A stretch of 64,000 bases of DNA from positions 1,054,001-1,118,000 of the forward strand of contig OZ243042.1 of assembly GCA_965212085.1 (NCBI GenBank), given 5' to 3'. The notes under the pieces are model-generated. The model was not told the origin of the DNA and did not search any database. It saw nothing but the letters and a program-made list of their open reading frames with translations. This DNA is from JAHRAW01 sp965212085. Lineage in GTDB: Bacteria; Pseudomonadota; Gammaproteobacteria; Arenicellales; Poriferihabitantaceae. The translations under genes were made by a program, and so were the position numbers. Positions 1-8,422 of the stretch are shown here, piece by piece (position 1 is the stretch's first letter; each line of letters opens with the position of its first letter).

Positions 1-141
1 GGGGTCGAGGGGCCGGCGGCCTTCTTTCTGGTCGGGGTGATCGGGGGCCACGCACACCGCCACCACGTTCTCTTTGCGCGCCAGCAGTTTTTCCAGCACC
101 GCGCGCCCGAACGCCTGTTGGCCGTGAACGACGATTCGCAT
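1..141 (-). CDS. Formyltransferase-family protein, N-terminal part (runs off the window)
   Basis: The ATG at 139-141 opens a minus-strand frame that continues past base 1. The first 47 residues begin MRIVVHGQQAFGRAVLEKLL and resemble the Rossmann-like start of formyl-THF-dependent formyltransferases (methionyl-tRNA formyltransferase and ArnA-type paralogues). It lies 40 bp downstream of the formyl-CoA transferase gene in the same operon. It may therefore move a formyl group from formyl-CoA or formyl-THF rather than charge initiator tRNA. That role is inference from position. Only the N-terminus is visible, so the catalytic Asn/His/Asp cannot be checked. Confidence 0.6.
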   Translation of the reverse strand, partial: MRIVVHGQQAFGRAVLEKLLARKENVVAVCVAPDHPDQKEGRRPLDP

Positions 142-181
142 GCTCGCTTCTCCGCTTGAAAAACTCAGCCGAAAAAAAAAC

Positions 182-1429
182 TCAGACCGCGCCGGTTTCC
201 CGGATGGCGGCCACTTCGTCTTCGGAGTAGCCCAGCACCTGGCGCAAAACCTCTTCGGTGTGCTCGCCCAAAAGCGGCGAACGCACCACCTCCACGGCGG
301 AGTCCGACAACTTGACCGGGCAACCCACGCTCAGGTACTTGCCGCGTTCGGGATGCTCCACTTCCACCACGGTTCCGGTTGCCCGCAGCGAAGGCTCCGC
401 GGCGAGTTCCTTCATGGAGAGGATCGGGCCCACCGGAATATCCAACGGGTTGCAGATGTCCATAACCTCAAACTTGGTTTTGGTTTTGGTCCACTCCTCG
501 ATGGCGCCGAAGATTTCGTTGAGGCGCGGCAGGCGCGCCGCTGGGGTGGCGTAGCCGGGGTCGTTCTTCCATTGTGGCTTGCCGATCACCGCGCAGATAT
601 TTTCCCAGGCGGGTGCCTGGGTGATGAAGTAGGTGTAGGCGTTGGGGTCGGTTTCCCAGCCCTTGCATTTGAGGATGCGCCCCGGCTGCCCGCCGCCGGA
701 ATCGTTGCCGGCGCGCGGCGTGGCGTCGCCGAACGGAACGCCGTCGCAGTACTGGGAATACTCGGTGAGCGGGCCTTTCTCAAGGCGTTGCTGGTCGCGC
801 AACTTGACCCGGCACAGGTTGAGCACGCCGTCCTGCATCGGCGCCAGCACCTTCTGTCCGCGCCCGGTGGTTTCGCGCTGAAAAAGCGCGGCGACGATGC
901 CGAGCGCGAGGTGCAGCCCGGTGCCGGAATCGCCGATCTGCGCGCCGCTCACCAGCGGCGGGCCATCGGCAAAGCCGGTGGTGGAAGCCGCGCCGCCGGC
1001 GCACTGGGCGACGTTTTCGTACACCTTGCAATCTTGATACGGCCCCGGGCCGAAGCCCTTGACCGACGCCAGGATCATGCGCGGATTGAGTTCCCGGATC
1101 CGCTCCCAGGTGAACCCCATGCGATCCAGCGCGCCCGGCGCGAAGTTCTCGACCAGCACGTCGCAGGTTTTGACCAGCCGCTCCAGCACCTGCTTGCCGG
1201 TTTCGTGCTTGGTGTTCAAGGTCAGCGAGCGCTTGTTGTGATTCAGCATCGTGAAATACAACGAGTCGGCGCCTTGCACGTCCACCAGCTGCTTGCGGGT
1301 CGCGTCGCCGGCCCCGGGCCGCTCGACCTTGATCACGTCGGCGCCGAGCCACGCCAGCAGCTGGGTGCAGGTCGGCCCCGACTGGACGTGGGTGAAGTCG
1401 AGTATCTTGATATTTTCGAGGGCTTTCAT
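182..1429 (-). CDS. frc: Formyl-CoA:oxalate CoA-transferase
   Basis: This 415-residue class III (CaiB/BaiF) CoA-transferase moves CoA from formyl-CoA to oxalate, giving oxalyl-CoA and formate in the cytosol. It has the Frc-type catalytic Asp at about 167 (QIGDSG), the Gln at 16, Tyr at 137 and the flexible glycine loop SGGGQPG near 245. It is followed by KCKGWETD and ends with the family motif PLLGEHTEEVL. Length and motifs match Oxalobacter and E. coli Frc closely. It follows the ThDP enzyme gene by 31 bp in the same operon, the usual pairing for oxalate catabolism, where the partner decarboxylates oxalyl-CoA to formyl-CoA. Confidence 0.93.
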   Translation of the reverse strand: MKALENIKILDFTHVQSGPTCTQLLAWLGADVIKVERPGAGDATRKQLVDVQGADSLYFTMLNHNKRSLTLNTKHETGKQVLERLVKTCDVLVENFAPGALDRMGFTWERIRELNPRMILASVKGFGPGPYQDCKVYENVAQCAGGAASTTGFADGPPLVSGAQIGDSGTGLHLALGIVAALFQRETTGRGQKVLAPMQDGVLNLCRVKLRDQQRLEKGPLTEYSQYCDGVPFGDATPRAGNDSGGGQPGRILKCKGWETDPNAYTYFITQAPAWENICAVIGKPQWKNDPGYATPAARLPRLNEIFGAIEEWTKTKTKFEVMDICNPLDIPVGPILSMKELAAEPSLRATGTVVEVEHPERGKYLSVGCPVKLSDSAVEVVRSPLLGEHTEEVLRQVLGYSEDEVAAIRETGAV

Positions 1430-1460
1430 TGGTTTGTTCAGCGTTCAGTGTTCAGTTGGG

Positions 1461-3200
1461 TTATTTATACATGGTCTGGGCCTTGGTTCCGGGGGCGTAT
1501 TCATCCGGGTCCACCCACACGTTGAGCACCGCGCACTTGCCGGTTTTGACGATGGCGTCCCGCGCCCGCTGCAGCGCCGGCTGGATGTCTTTGGCCGCGC
1601 GCACTTCCTCGCCGTAGCCGCCGATCATTTCGCCGAACTTGCCGAACTCAACGTCGCCGAGGGTGTTGCCGACGTTGCCGCGCGCGGCACCGTACTTGGC
1701 GAGTTGGCCGTAGCGGATTTGGTTCATGTGGGAGTTGTTGCCGATGATGGCGAGGAACGGCGCGCCGAAACGCTGGGCGGTTTCCATGTCAAAGGCGGTC
1801 ATGCCGAACGAGCCGTCGCCGTACAGGCACACCACCTCCTTGCCGGGGTTGGCGAGTTTGGCGGCCATGGAAAACCCGGTGCCGACGCCGAGGGAGCCGA
1901 GCGCGCCGGGGTCCATCCACTGGCCGGGATTTCGCGGGCGCACCGCCTGGGCGGAGATGGTAACGATGTCGCCGCCGTCGCCGACGTAGATGGTGTCCTG
2001 GCCGAGGAATTCGTTGATTTCCCAGGCCAGCCGGTAGGGATGGATGGGATGCTGGCCGGCGGTGAACAGGGGCATGAGTTTTTCAAGTTTGGCGGCTTCG
2101 AGTTCGCGCAACTCTTTCATCCACGCCTTGCGCGCTTTGCGCGCGCCGCCGGTGGCACTGTCCACGCGCCCGCGCCCGGACGCCGCTTGCGTAACCGCGG
2201 CCAAAATGGCGCCGGGGTCGCCGGCCAGCCCCAGGCTGATGGCGCGGTTCTTGCCGACGGTGGCGTAGTTCTGGTCAATCTGCACCAGCGTCGCGTTGCC
2301 GGAGATGCGTTTGCCATAGCCCATGCGAAAGTCGAAGGGCGTGCCGGCGATGACGATGACGTCGGCGTTTTTGAAGGCGTCGCCGCGGGTTCGGTCAAAG
2401 TGATGGGGGTCGTCCACGGGCAGCATGCCACGGCTGGCGCCGTTCATGTAGGCGGGAATGTCCAGCGCGCGCACAAAGTCAACGGCGTGCCGGTGTCCCC
2501 GGCAGGCCCATACCTGCTGGCCGAACAACACCGCGGGGCGCTTTGCCTTGATCAAAATATCCGCCAGCCGCTCGACGTCCGCGGGGTCGCCGATGGAGCG
2601 CGCCGAGGCGCGGTAGGTGCCCGGTTCGGGGATTACCGCGTTCTCAATGGGGATTTCGCGGTCGAGGACGTCCCGGGGAATTTCCAGGTAGGACGGGCCG
2701 TAGGCGCCGGTGAAACATTCCCGCGCCGCCATGCTTACCATGTCGGCGACGCGCTCGGTGGTGTACACCCCGGAAGCGAACTTGGTGATGGGCGTCATCA
2801 TGTCCACGTGGGGCAGGTCCTGGAGCGAGCCCATTTTGTGCTGGGACAGGGAGCTTTGCCCGCCGATGTGCAGGACCGGGCTTTCCGAGCGAAACGCCGT
2901 GGCGATGCCGGTTACCGCGTTGGTGCAGCCGGGCCCGGCGGTGGTGACCACGCAGCCAAGTTTGCCGGTCTGGCGGGCGTAGCCGTCGGCGGCGTGGGCC
3001 GCGGTCTGCTCGTGGCGCACGTCAACGATGCGGATGCCTTCATCCAGGCAACCGTCGTAGATGTCTATGATGTGGCCGCCGCACAGGGTGAAAATGGTGT
3101 CCACGCCTTCGTTTTTCAGCGCCCGGGCGACCAGGTGGCCGCCCGAAATAACGCCGCCGCTTTTGTCTTTTTTGGACAGGGTGTCGGTCGCCGTGCTCAT
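1461..3200 (-). CDS. ThDP-dependent decarboxylase/lyase, probable oxalyl-CoA decarboxylase role
   Basis: This is a 579-residue thiamine-diphosphate enzyme with three parts: an N-terminal pyrimidine-binding domain with catalytic Glu in VDVRHEQTAAHAADGYAR, a central domain, and a C-terminal PP domain with the ThDP/Mg motif GDGSFGMTAFD...NN. The start MSTATDTL is chosen because the longer frame runs into the GntR gene. Next to frc the expected reaction is oxalyl-CoA to formyl-CoA plus CO2. The sequence reads more like acetolactate-synthase or 2-hydroxyacyl-CoA lyase relatives than like Oxalobacter Oxc, so the exact reaction is not proven. Alternative: a 2-hydroxyacyl-CoA lyase working on formyl-CoA. 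Confidence 0.75.
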   Translation of the reverse strand: MSTATDTLSKKDKSGGVISGGHLVARALKNEGVDTIFTLCGGHIIDIYDGCLDEGIRIVDVRHEQTAAHAADGYARQTGKLGCVVTTAGPGCTNAVTGIATAFRSESPVLHIGGQSSLSQHKMGSLQDLPHVDMMTPITKFASGVYTTERVADMVSMAARECFTGAYGPSYLEIPRDVLDREIPIENAVIPEPGTYRASARSIGDPADVERLADILIKAKRPAVLFGQQVWACRGHRHAVDFVRALDIPAYMNGASRGMLPVDDPHHFDRTRGDAFKNADVIVIAGTPFDFRMGYGKRISGNATLVQIDQNYATVGKNRAISLGLAGDPGAILAAVTQAASGRGRVDSATGGARKARKAWMKELRELEAAKLEKLMPLFTAGQHPIHPYRLAWEINEFLGQDTIYVGDGGDIVTISAQAVRPRNPGQWMDPGALGSLGVGTGFSMAAKLANPGKEVVCLYGDGSFGMTAFDMETAQRFGAPFLAIIGNNSHMNQIRYGQLAKYGAARGNVGNTLGDVEFGKFGEMIGGYGEEVRAAKDIQPALQRARDAIVKTGKCAVLNVWVDPDEYAPGTKAQTMYK

Positions 3201-3234
3201 CGTCAATGCCTCAGTCAATAGTCTCGGTCTAGTC

Positions 3235-3924
3235 TCAGTCCAGATAACTCGCGTGCCGCTTGACGTGATGCGCCAGGTACATGGCGTGTTCGCGCACCAG
3301 CCGTTCGGCTTGGCCGGCGTCGCGCACTTCAAGGGCTTCAATGATTCGCATGTGGTCAATGATGGATTCCGCGGCGCGGTTGCGCTCGCCGATGGTTTTG
3401 CGGCGAATCGCGCGCATATGCACAAACAGGCCGTTGGTGAGGTCGGTCAGCAGTTGGCATTTGCTGAGCTGAATGAGCCGCTGGTGAAACTCAATGTTGG
3501 TTTTGGAATACTCGTCAATGCGCGCGCGCACCTTGTTGCCGCTGTCAAAAGTCGCAAACATCCGCCGCATGGAGGCGAGCTCGGCGTCCGTGGCGTTGCG
3601 GGTCGCCATGCCCGCCGCGACCCCTTCGAGGGCCGCCCACACCGAAATAATCTCCAATATCTCGGCTTTGGTTTTGCGCACCACAAACGCCCCGCGGCGC
3701 GGGTACGAGACCACCAGCCCTTCGTGTTCCAGGCGCGCGATGGCTTCGCGGATGGGCGTGCGGCTGACGCCGAGGTCGTCGGCCAGCTTGCGTTCATCCA
3801 ATCGCGGGGGTTGGCCGCCGCCGTAAATGGCCATCTCGGAAATCGCCTCGCGCAGCGACTCGTAGGCGGTCGCCTTCAAGGACGGATGCGTGGCGACGGG
3901 TTTTAGCTTGACCGCTGACATCAT
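3235..3924 (-). CDS. GntR-family (FadR/FCD subfamily) transcriptional regulator
   Basis: This 229-residue regulator has an N-terminal winged helix-turn-helix (about 15-80, with RKLADDLGVSRTPIREAIAR) and an all-helical FCD effector domain (about 95-225). The conserved Asp/His ligand-pocket pattern is visible in EYSKTNIEFHQRL and IIDHMRIIEALE. It is encoded inside the operon it probably controls, between the tctA and ThDP-enzyme genes. Its effector is presumably oxalate or a related acid. A candidate operator lies at 7190-7208 upstream of tctC. Two ATG codons stand in tandem at the start, so the true start may be one codon later. Confidence 0.9.
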   Translation of the reverse strand: MMSAVKLKPVATHPSLKATAYESLREAISEMAIYGGGQPPRLDERKLADDLGVSRTPIREAIARLEHEGLVVSYPRRGAFVVRKTKAEILEIISVWAALEGVAAGMATRNATDAELASMRRMFATFDSGNKVRARIDEYSKTNIEFHQRLIQLSKCQLLTDLTNGLFVHMRAIRRKTIGERNRAAESIIDHMRIIEALEVRDAGQAERLVREHAMYLAHHVKRHASYLD

Positions 3925-3927
3925 TTG

Positions 3928-5448
3928 TTACGTCTCACCCCGGTTGCCGGGCGATTTGTTGCGGCGAAACTTGCGAACCAGCGGGTAGCTGATGAGAGCC
4001 ACCGCGCACAGGATGCAGACGCCCGCGATCGGCCGCTCGACGAAGGTCAGCACGTCGCCCTGGGAAGCCAGCAGCGACTGGCGCAAAGAACGCTCCGCCA
4101 GCGGGCCGAGGACGATCGCCAGCACCGCCGGGGCGACCGGGTAGTTCAGTTTGCGCAGCAGGTAGCCGACGATGCCGAACAGGAACATCAGCCACACGTC
4201 GTGCATGGTTTGGGTGGGCGCGTAGCCGCCGACGATGCACAAAATGTAGATGACCGGGGCGAGGATGGTGAAGGGCAGGGTCAGCACCTTGACGAATAGC
4301 GGGATGAAGGCGAGGTTGATGATCACGGTCACCAGGTTGGCGATGTACAGCGAGCCGATTAATCCCCAGACGAAATCGGGGTGTTCGCTGAACAATAGCG
4401 GGCCGGGGCGCAACCCCCAGATGATCATGCCGCCCAGCAGGATGGCGGTGGTCGGCGACCCCGGAATGCCGAGGGTGATCATCGGCAGCATGGAGCCGGT
4501 GGAGGCGGCGTTGTTGGCCGCTTCCGGGGCGGCGACCCCGGATACGTTGCCCTTGCCGAACGATTCCGGATCCTTGGAAAAGGTCTTGGCGAGGCCGTAG
4601 GACATCAGCGAAGCCGGCGTCGCCCCGGCCGCCGGCAGGGTGCCGACGAAGTAGCCGATGAGCGCGCCCAGGGTGGTGGTTTTGAGGTAGTGCCTGAGGT
4701 CCTTGAAGTTGGCCCACAGCAGGCCGAACGACATTTGCACCTTGTGCGCCATGACCTTGCCTTTGGTGGTCTCCAGGGTCCACAGCATCTCCCCGATGCC
4801 GTAGATGCCGATGGCCAGGACCAGGAAGTTGACGCCGTGGAAGAACCCGGATATGTCGCCGAAAATAAGGCGCGGCTGGCCGGAGATGATGTCCAGCCCC
4901 ACGGTCGCCAGCACCAGGCCGATGAGAATCGAGAAAATGGTTTTGGGGATGTCGTCGCCACCCAGCCCGATGAAGGTGGCGAACGCCAGCACCATCAGGG
5001 CGAACTCTTCGGGCGGCCCGAACTTGAGGGCGAAGGCGGCGAGGGGCGGCGCAAAAAGCGTGAACAATACCACCGAGATGGTGCCGCCGATGAACGAGGC
5101 GAGGGCGGCGGCGGTCAGCGCCTTGTCGGCGCGCCCGGACTGCGCCAGCGGGCGGCCGTCGAAGACCGTGGCCACGGCGGTGGATGCGCCCGGTATGCCG
5201 AGGGTGATGGAGCTGATCGCCCCGCCGTACATGGCGCCGTAGTAGATGGCGGCGAGGAAGATGATGGCCGCGGTCGGCGGCACCAGAAAAGTGATGGGCA
5301 GCAGAATCGCCACGCCGTTGACCGAGCCCAGCCCCGGCATGGCGCCGACCAGCAGGCCGATCGCGCAGCCCAGCACGATCATCATAAAGTTGACCGGCTG
5401 CAGCGCCTCGAGAATGCCGGCGCCGAGCAACGTCAGGATGGCTTCCAT
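3928..5448 (-). CDS. tctA: Tripartite tricarboxylate transporter, large permease TctA
   Basis: This 506-residue multi-span inner-membrane protein has the TctA signatures: the early GAMPGLGSVNGVAILLP loop, a GGAISSITLGIPGA segment, and the inverted second half with GTLPAAGATPASLMSYGLAK and TLGIPGSPTTAILLGG. The start MEAILTLL overlaps the tctB stop by one base (TGATG), which indicates translational coupling. It works with the small subunit TctB and the periplasmic receptor TctC in cation-driven uptake of carboxylates. In this operon the cargo is probably oxalate or another small dicarboxylate, an inference from the frc neighbour. Confidence 0.93.
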   Translation of the reverse strand: MEAILTLLGAGILEALQPVNFMMIVLGCAIGLLVGAMPGLGSVNGVAILLPITFLVPPTAAIIFLAAIYYGAMYGGAISSITLGIPGASTAVATVFDGRPLAQSGRADKALTAAALASFIGGTISVVLFTLFAPPLAAFALKFGPPEEFALMVLAFATFIGLGGDDIPKTIFSILIGLVLATVGLDIISGQPRLIFGDISGFFHGVNFLVLAIGIYGIGEMLWTLETTKGKVMAHKVQMSFGLLWANFKDLRHYLKTTTLGALIGYFVGTLPAAGATPASLMSYGLAKTFSKDPESFGKGNVSGVAAPEAANNAASTGSMLPMITLGIPGSPTTAILLGGMIIWGLRPGPLLFSEHPDFVWGLIGSLYIANLVTVIINLAFIPLFVKVLTLPFTILAPVIYILCIVGGYAPTQTMHDVWLMFLFGIVGYLLRKLNYPVAPAVLAIVLGPLAERSLRQSLLASQGDVLTFVERPIAGVCILCAVALISYPLVRKFRRNKSPGNRGET

Positions 5449-5954
5449 CACGAATACATCAGGTCGTAGATCGGGTAGAACCACGGTTCGGTGACCGACT
5501 TCGGCAACGGTATCTTGAGCGCCCATTCAAACAGGCAAAAAATAAACACCGGAAGCGCGACCGTCAAAACCGCGGTAAGCCCCCACGAATGCCGCCCCAC
5601 GAACCGCAGGTAGAACAACAAAAACAAAAACAGCGCCGCGTAGATGCCGATCAGGTGGGTGGCGATCAACAAAAACAAAATCGCACCCGCGGAAACGCCG
5701 ACCACCAGCAATCGGTCGCGGCTCAGATACGGCTCGGTGGAGCGCGACTCCGGGGTGATGCGGCGAAACCACCGGTACAACGTCAGCAGCGACGCCATCA
5801 GCATGCCGGCGGACAGCCAGAACGGCCACGCCCCGGCGCCGGGGCCGCGGTCTTCCACCCAGCCGATGTTCAGTTCGGCGCTCTTGATCATGAGCCCGAC
5901 CGAACACAAAGCGCACAACAGCGCCATCACCAGTTCCGCGGTGCGAACGGTCAT
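5448..5954 (-). CDS. tctB: Tripartite tricarboxylate transporter, small permease TctB
   Basis: This 168-residue membrane protein has about four predicted membrane segments. The first covers residues 7-25, two close ones lie near 90-125, and the last is near 135-152. It also has the conserved TctB region EDRGPGAGAWPFWLS. The start MTVRTAEL was preferred over an upstream in-frame ATG because it fits TctB length. It partners TctA, with which it overlaps by one base. It is separated from tctC by 157 bp that hold only short imperfect gtttccg-like repeats. Confidence 0.85.
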   Translation of the reverse strand: MTVRTAELVMALLCALCSVGLMIKSAELNIGWVEDRGPGAGAWPFWLSAGMLMASLLTLYRWFRRITPESRSTEPYLSRDRLLVVGVSAGAILFLLIATHLIGIYAALFLFLLFYLRFVGRHSWGLTAVLTVALPVFIFCLFEWALKIPLPKSVTEPWFYPIYDLMYS

Positions 5955-6091
5955 TGCGGTTTCGGTTTCCGGTTTTGGTTTCAGTGGTCGGTGGCGCAAA
6001 CCGCGCGCCGGCGGGGGCGGGTACGTGTGCCGAACCCCCGCCGGCTTGCCAACTTGTGGCGGCGCGTGGTGCCCGGTTCCGGTGCCCGTTT

Positions 6092-6124
6092 ATTCGCCGG
6101 TCATTCGCCGGTCATTCGCCGGTA
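6092..6124. repeat. Three 11-bp tandem repeats across the tctC stop codon
   Basis: The unit attcgccggtc occurs at 6092-6102 and 6103-6113 and, with one change, at 6114-6124. The unit is not a multiple of three and covers the tctC stop (TCA at 6112-6114 on the plus strand). Changes in copy number would therefore alter the extreme C-terminus. Confidence 0.9.
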
Positions 6125-7122
6125 ATGGCCGTAGCGCCAACCGACTCGATCAGCTTTTTGTGCTTGGCGATTTCGGTTTGGTGGTATGCGCTGAGTGCAT
6201 CGCCCGCCAGCCATTCATCGCAGGCCAGCCCGTCGTCCAGGCAAAACTGCTGCCACTCGCTGGAGTTGAAGAGTTCCGCGAACAGGTTGATGTACCACGC
6301 CTGCGCCTCGGCGGACATCCCCGGCGGGCCGTTGATGGAGCGCTGCATGTAGTATTCAAGGTTGTGGCCGAGCTCTTTTGCGGTGGGCACGTCCGGGTAG
6401 GCCGGGAGCCGCGCCGCGGTGAACTGCACCAGCGGTTTGGTGTTGCCGGCGCGGAAGAATTCGTTTTGCTCGGCGGGGTTGTTGACGGTGGAATCAATGT
6501 GCTTGCCCACCAGATTCTTGGCCACGGTGCCGCCGCCGGGGAACGGAATGTAGGTGACCTCGTAGCCGAAGTTGCTTTCCATCATCGCGGTCAAAATGGA
6601 ATCCTCCTGCCCGCTTCCGGTGCCGCCCACCTTCCAGGTTTTGCCGGCGGCCTTGACCGCTTTCACGTAACTGTCGAGGTCGGTGATGTCGGCGCGGTCG
6701 TCGTGAACCCACAGCAGGAAATTATCCAGCGCCATGCGCCCGATGGGGGTGAAATCCTCGACGTCAACGCCGATGCCCTGCTGGATGATGGGGGTGGTGT
6801 AGAAACTGTTGAGGGTCACCAGCACGACGTGGTTGTCGCCCTGCTTGTCCTGCATATAACGCAGCGCTTCGGCGCCCGAACCGCCCGGCTTGTTGATGGG
6901 AATGAACGGCCGCGGCGACAGGTTTTTCTGCTCAATCAAGCCCTGCAACAGGCGCGCGATTTGATCCGCGCCGCCGCCGGTGCCGGCCATGATGATGAGT
7001 TCAATGGGTTTTTTCGGCGACCACGCAGCCGATGCCGGCGCGGAAAAACCGAACGCCAGCGCCGCCGCCGCAATCACAGCCGCGACCGGTGCCGACACTT
7101 TCAATTTCCGGATGATATTCAT
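6112..7122 (-). CDS. tctC: Periplasmic tricarboxylate-binding receptor (Bug/TctC family)
   Basis: This 336-residue solute-binding protein has a cleavable signal peptide (about residues 1-32, ending SAPASA-A). The mature part has the Bug-family layout with an early glycine-rich AGTGGGADQIAR loop, the GTGSGQED segment and two lobes. It is the first gene of the minus-strand operon and captures the substrate for TctAB. A clear ribosome-binding site (GAGAGGAG in mRNA sense) precedes the ATG. Its stop codon lies inside an 11-bp tandem repeat. Confidence 0.9.
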   Translation of the reverse strand: MNIIRKLKVSAPVAAVIAAAALAFGFSAPASAAWSPKKPIELIIMAGTGGGADQIARLLQGLIEQKNLSPRPFIPINKPGGSGAEALRYMQDKQGDNHVVLVTLNSFYTTPIIQQGIGVDVEDFTPIGRMALDNFLLWVHDDRADITDLDSYVKAVKAAGKTWKVGGTGSGQEDSILTAMMESNFGYEVTYIPFPGGGTVAKNLVGKHIDSTVNNPAEQNEFFRAGNTKPLVQFTAARLPAYPDVPTAKELGHNLEYYMQRSINGPPGMSAEAQAWYINLFAELFNSSEWQQFCLDDGLACDEWLAGDALSAYHQTEIAKHKKLIESVGATAITGE

Positions 7123-7189
7123 TTCGTTCTCCTCTCTGGGGGGTTGACTTGGGGTGGTGAATAACCCGTTATTTCAGTATATTTTGGTG

Positions 7190-7208
7190 CTGGTATACCA
7201 AATACCAG
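7190..7208. promoter_or_regulatory. Candidate GntR operator upstream of tctC
   Basis: CTGGTAT-ACCAA-ATACCAG is a perfect 7-bp inverted repeat with a 5-bp spacer, and it includes the perfect palindrome TGGTATACCA at 7191-7200. FadR-type GntR regulators often bind palindromes with a GTATAC core. It lies about 70-85 bp upstream of the tctC start, close to a possible -10 (TATACT on the minus strand). The GntR protein encoded at 3235-3924 is the natural candidate to bind it; that is inference. Confidence 0.5.
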
Positions 7209-7367
7209 ATGCCAACCTACCGCCTTTTGGCGGCTTTGTAAAGTCATTTTTTTGGCCTCGGTGTGCTAAACCCCAAGCATGAAAGCCAGTGCGCGATACG
7301 CGATTGTGGCCAGCCAGCTCGGCGTCGCCGGCGTTGTTGTCGGTGCCCATCTTGGAAAGTGATGATG

Positions 7368-7478
7368 ATGACTAATGCTGCCGTAATTCTGTCGGCTGTG
7401 GTTATGGGGTTTTTGATCACCGCAACGCTGGTCGCGCGGTGGTATGAAAAACGCCACGAAGACGACGATGACGACTAA
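7368..7478 (+). CDS. Small single-span membrane protein, RWYE family, copy 1
   Basis: This 36-residue frame starts MTNAAVILSAVVMGF and has one hydrophobic span (about 3-22) followed by a charged tail, RWYEKRHEDDDDD. The third of three tandem ATGs is chosen because GGAAAG at 7354-7359 sits 8 nt before it. A second small frame at 18087-18191 has the same architecture and the same RWYE-x-x-H...D-DD ending, which supports real coding. The acidic tail would be cytoplasmic if Arg after the span acts as the positive-inside anchor. Function unknown. Confidence 0.5.
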   Translation: MTNAAVILSAVVMGFLITATLVARWYEKRHEDDDDD

Positions 7479-7541
7479 CTCGCATTCCGTAATCCTGTAG
7501 TCAATTTAAGACCCTTTTTAATTATCAGCTATTTCCATAAT

Positions 7542-8420
7542 ATGTACGACAAATTATGCTCTAAGCGCGATTTTGATGTTTGGCATTTTGCGATGCTGAA
7601 TGATGAGGGCAGAAATCAGTTAATCCAATCATGTATTAGCGAATTAAATTTGAGAGGGAAGACTGTTTTCGAAATTGGCACGGGCGTTGGGTTAACGGCA
7701 CTATTGTTTGCGGTACATGGTGCAAGTAAAGTGATTACATGTGAGATAAATAGCCAACTGTATGAAATAGCAATTCAGCTTGTTCATGATTACGGTTATG
7801 AAAACAGGATTTTTGTATACAATAGGTCCAGTACTGATATTGTAAAGTCAGGAATTTTCTTAAATGCTCCTCCAGATATTGTGTTTACAGAAACGCTGGA
7901 TTGTGGAATTATTGGTGAAGGATTCAAAGCTATTAATGAGGATATTAATGCTGTTACGGCACCGCACACTATCGTTCTACCTCACAAGATAGAGCAGTTA
8001 GGATGCTTGGTAGAGTGTGCAGATTTAGCTGAATTAAATAGAGTTACTGCAACTTGCGGTTTTGATGTTTCCTACTTGAACAAATATAGTACGCAAACAT
8101 ATTTTCCGGTCCGCCTAACTGCGTATCAACCTAAAGCCCTATCGCCGGTACATAAAATACGTACAATCAGTTACCAGCAACGCAAGGAGAATGGATCAAA
8201 AATGCTAATTCATGTTAAAACTGATGGTATATGCCATGGGTTAGTTACTTTTTTCTATGCTTATTTTGGTGAGCATGTTGTATCAAATGAAACACATGTA
8301 GGCAGTCATTGGCATCAAGCATTTCATCCTGTGCGAGAACCAATTCATGTGCGTTCTCAGCGTTCCTATGTACTAAAAATGTGCTACGATGGTGCAGTAA
8401 AAATCTACGAAGACAATTAG
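7542..8420 (+). CDS. PRMT-like arginine N-methyltransferase (SznE-like)
   Basis: This 292-residue class I SAM methyltransferase has the SAM motif EIGTGVG at 44-50 and an acidic residue E68. The PRMT double-Glu loop is present as E117 and E126 (TETLDCGIIGEG), with the nine-residue spacing of PRMTs and a PRMT7-like sequence. The THW-type loop appears as SHW at 255-257. It sits directly upstream of an SznF-like gene (2-nt gap). In streptozotocin biosynthesis the PRMT-like SznE makes N-omega-methyl-L-arginine, the substrate of SznF, so the same step is inferred here. The gene is AT-rich compared with the surrounding chromosome, and no strong ribosome-binding site is seen. Confidence 0.8.
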   Translation: MYDKLCSKRDFDVWHFAMLNDEGRNQLIQSCISELNLRGKTVFEIGTGVGLTALLFAVHGASKVITCEINSQLYEIAIQLVHDYGYENRIFVYNRSSTDIVKSGIFLNAPPDIVFTETLDCGIIGEGFKAINEDINAVTAPHTIVLPHKIEQLGCLVECADLAELNRVTATCGFDVSYLNKYSTQTYFPVRLTAYQPKALSPVHKIRTISYQQRKENGSKMLIHVKTDGICHGLVTFFYAYFGEHVVSNETHVGSHWHQAFHPVREPIHVRSQRSYVLKMCYDGAVKIYEDN

Positions 8421-8422
8421 CC

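Noticed and set aside
140..3221. Long plus-strand frames (461 and 656 codons) across frc and the ThDP enzyme gene
   Set aside because: They are antisense shadows of GC-rich genes whose motifs are on the minus strand; their translations are Arg/Ala/Gly-rich with no domain.
7219..7232. CCGCC-TTTT-GGCGG stem as a terminator
   Set aside because: A 5-bp stem without an adjacent U-run in either direction, in an upstream region where a terminator is not needed.
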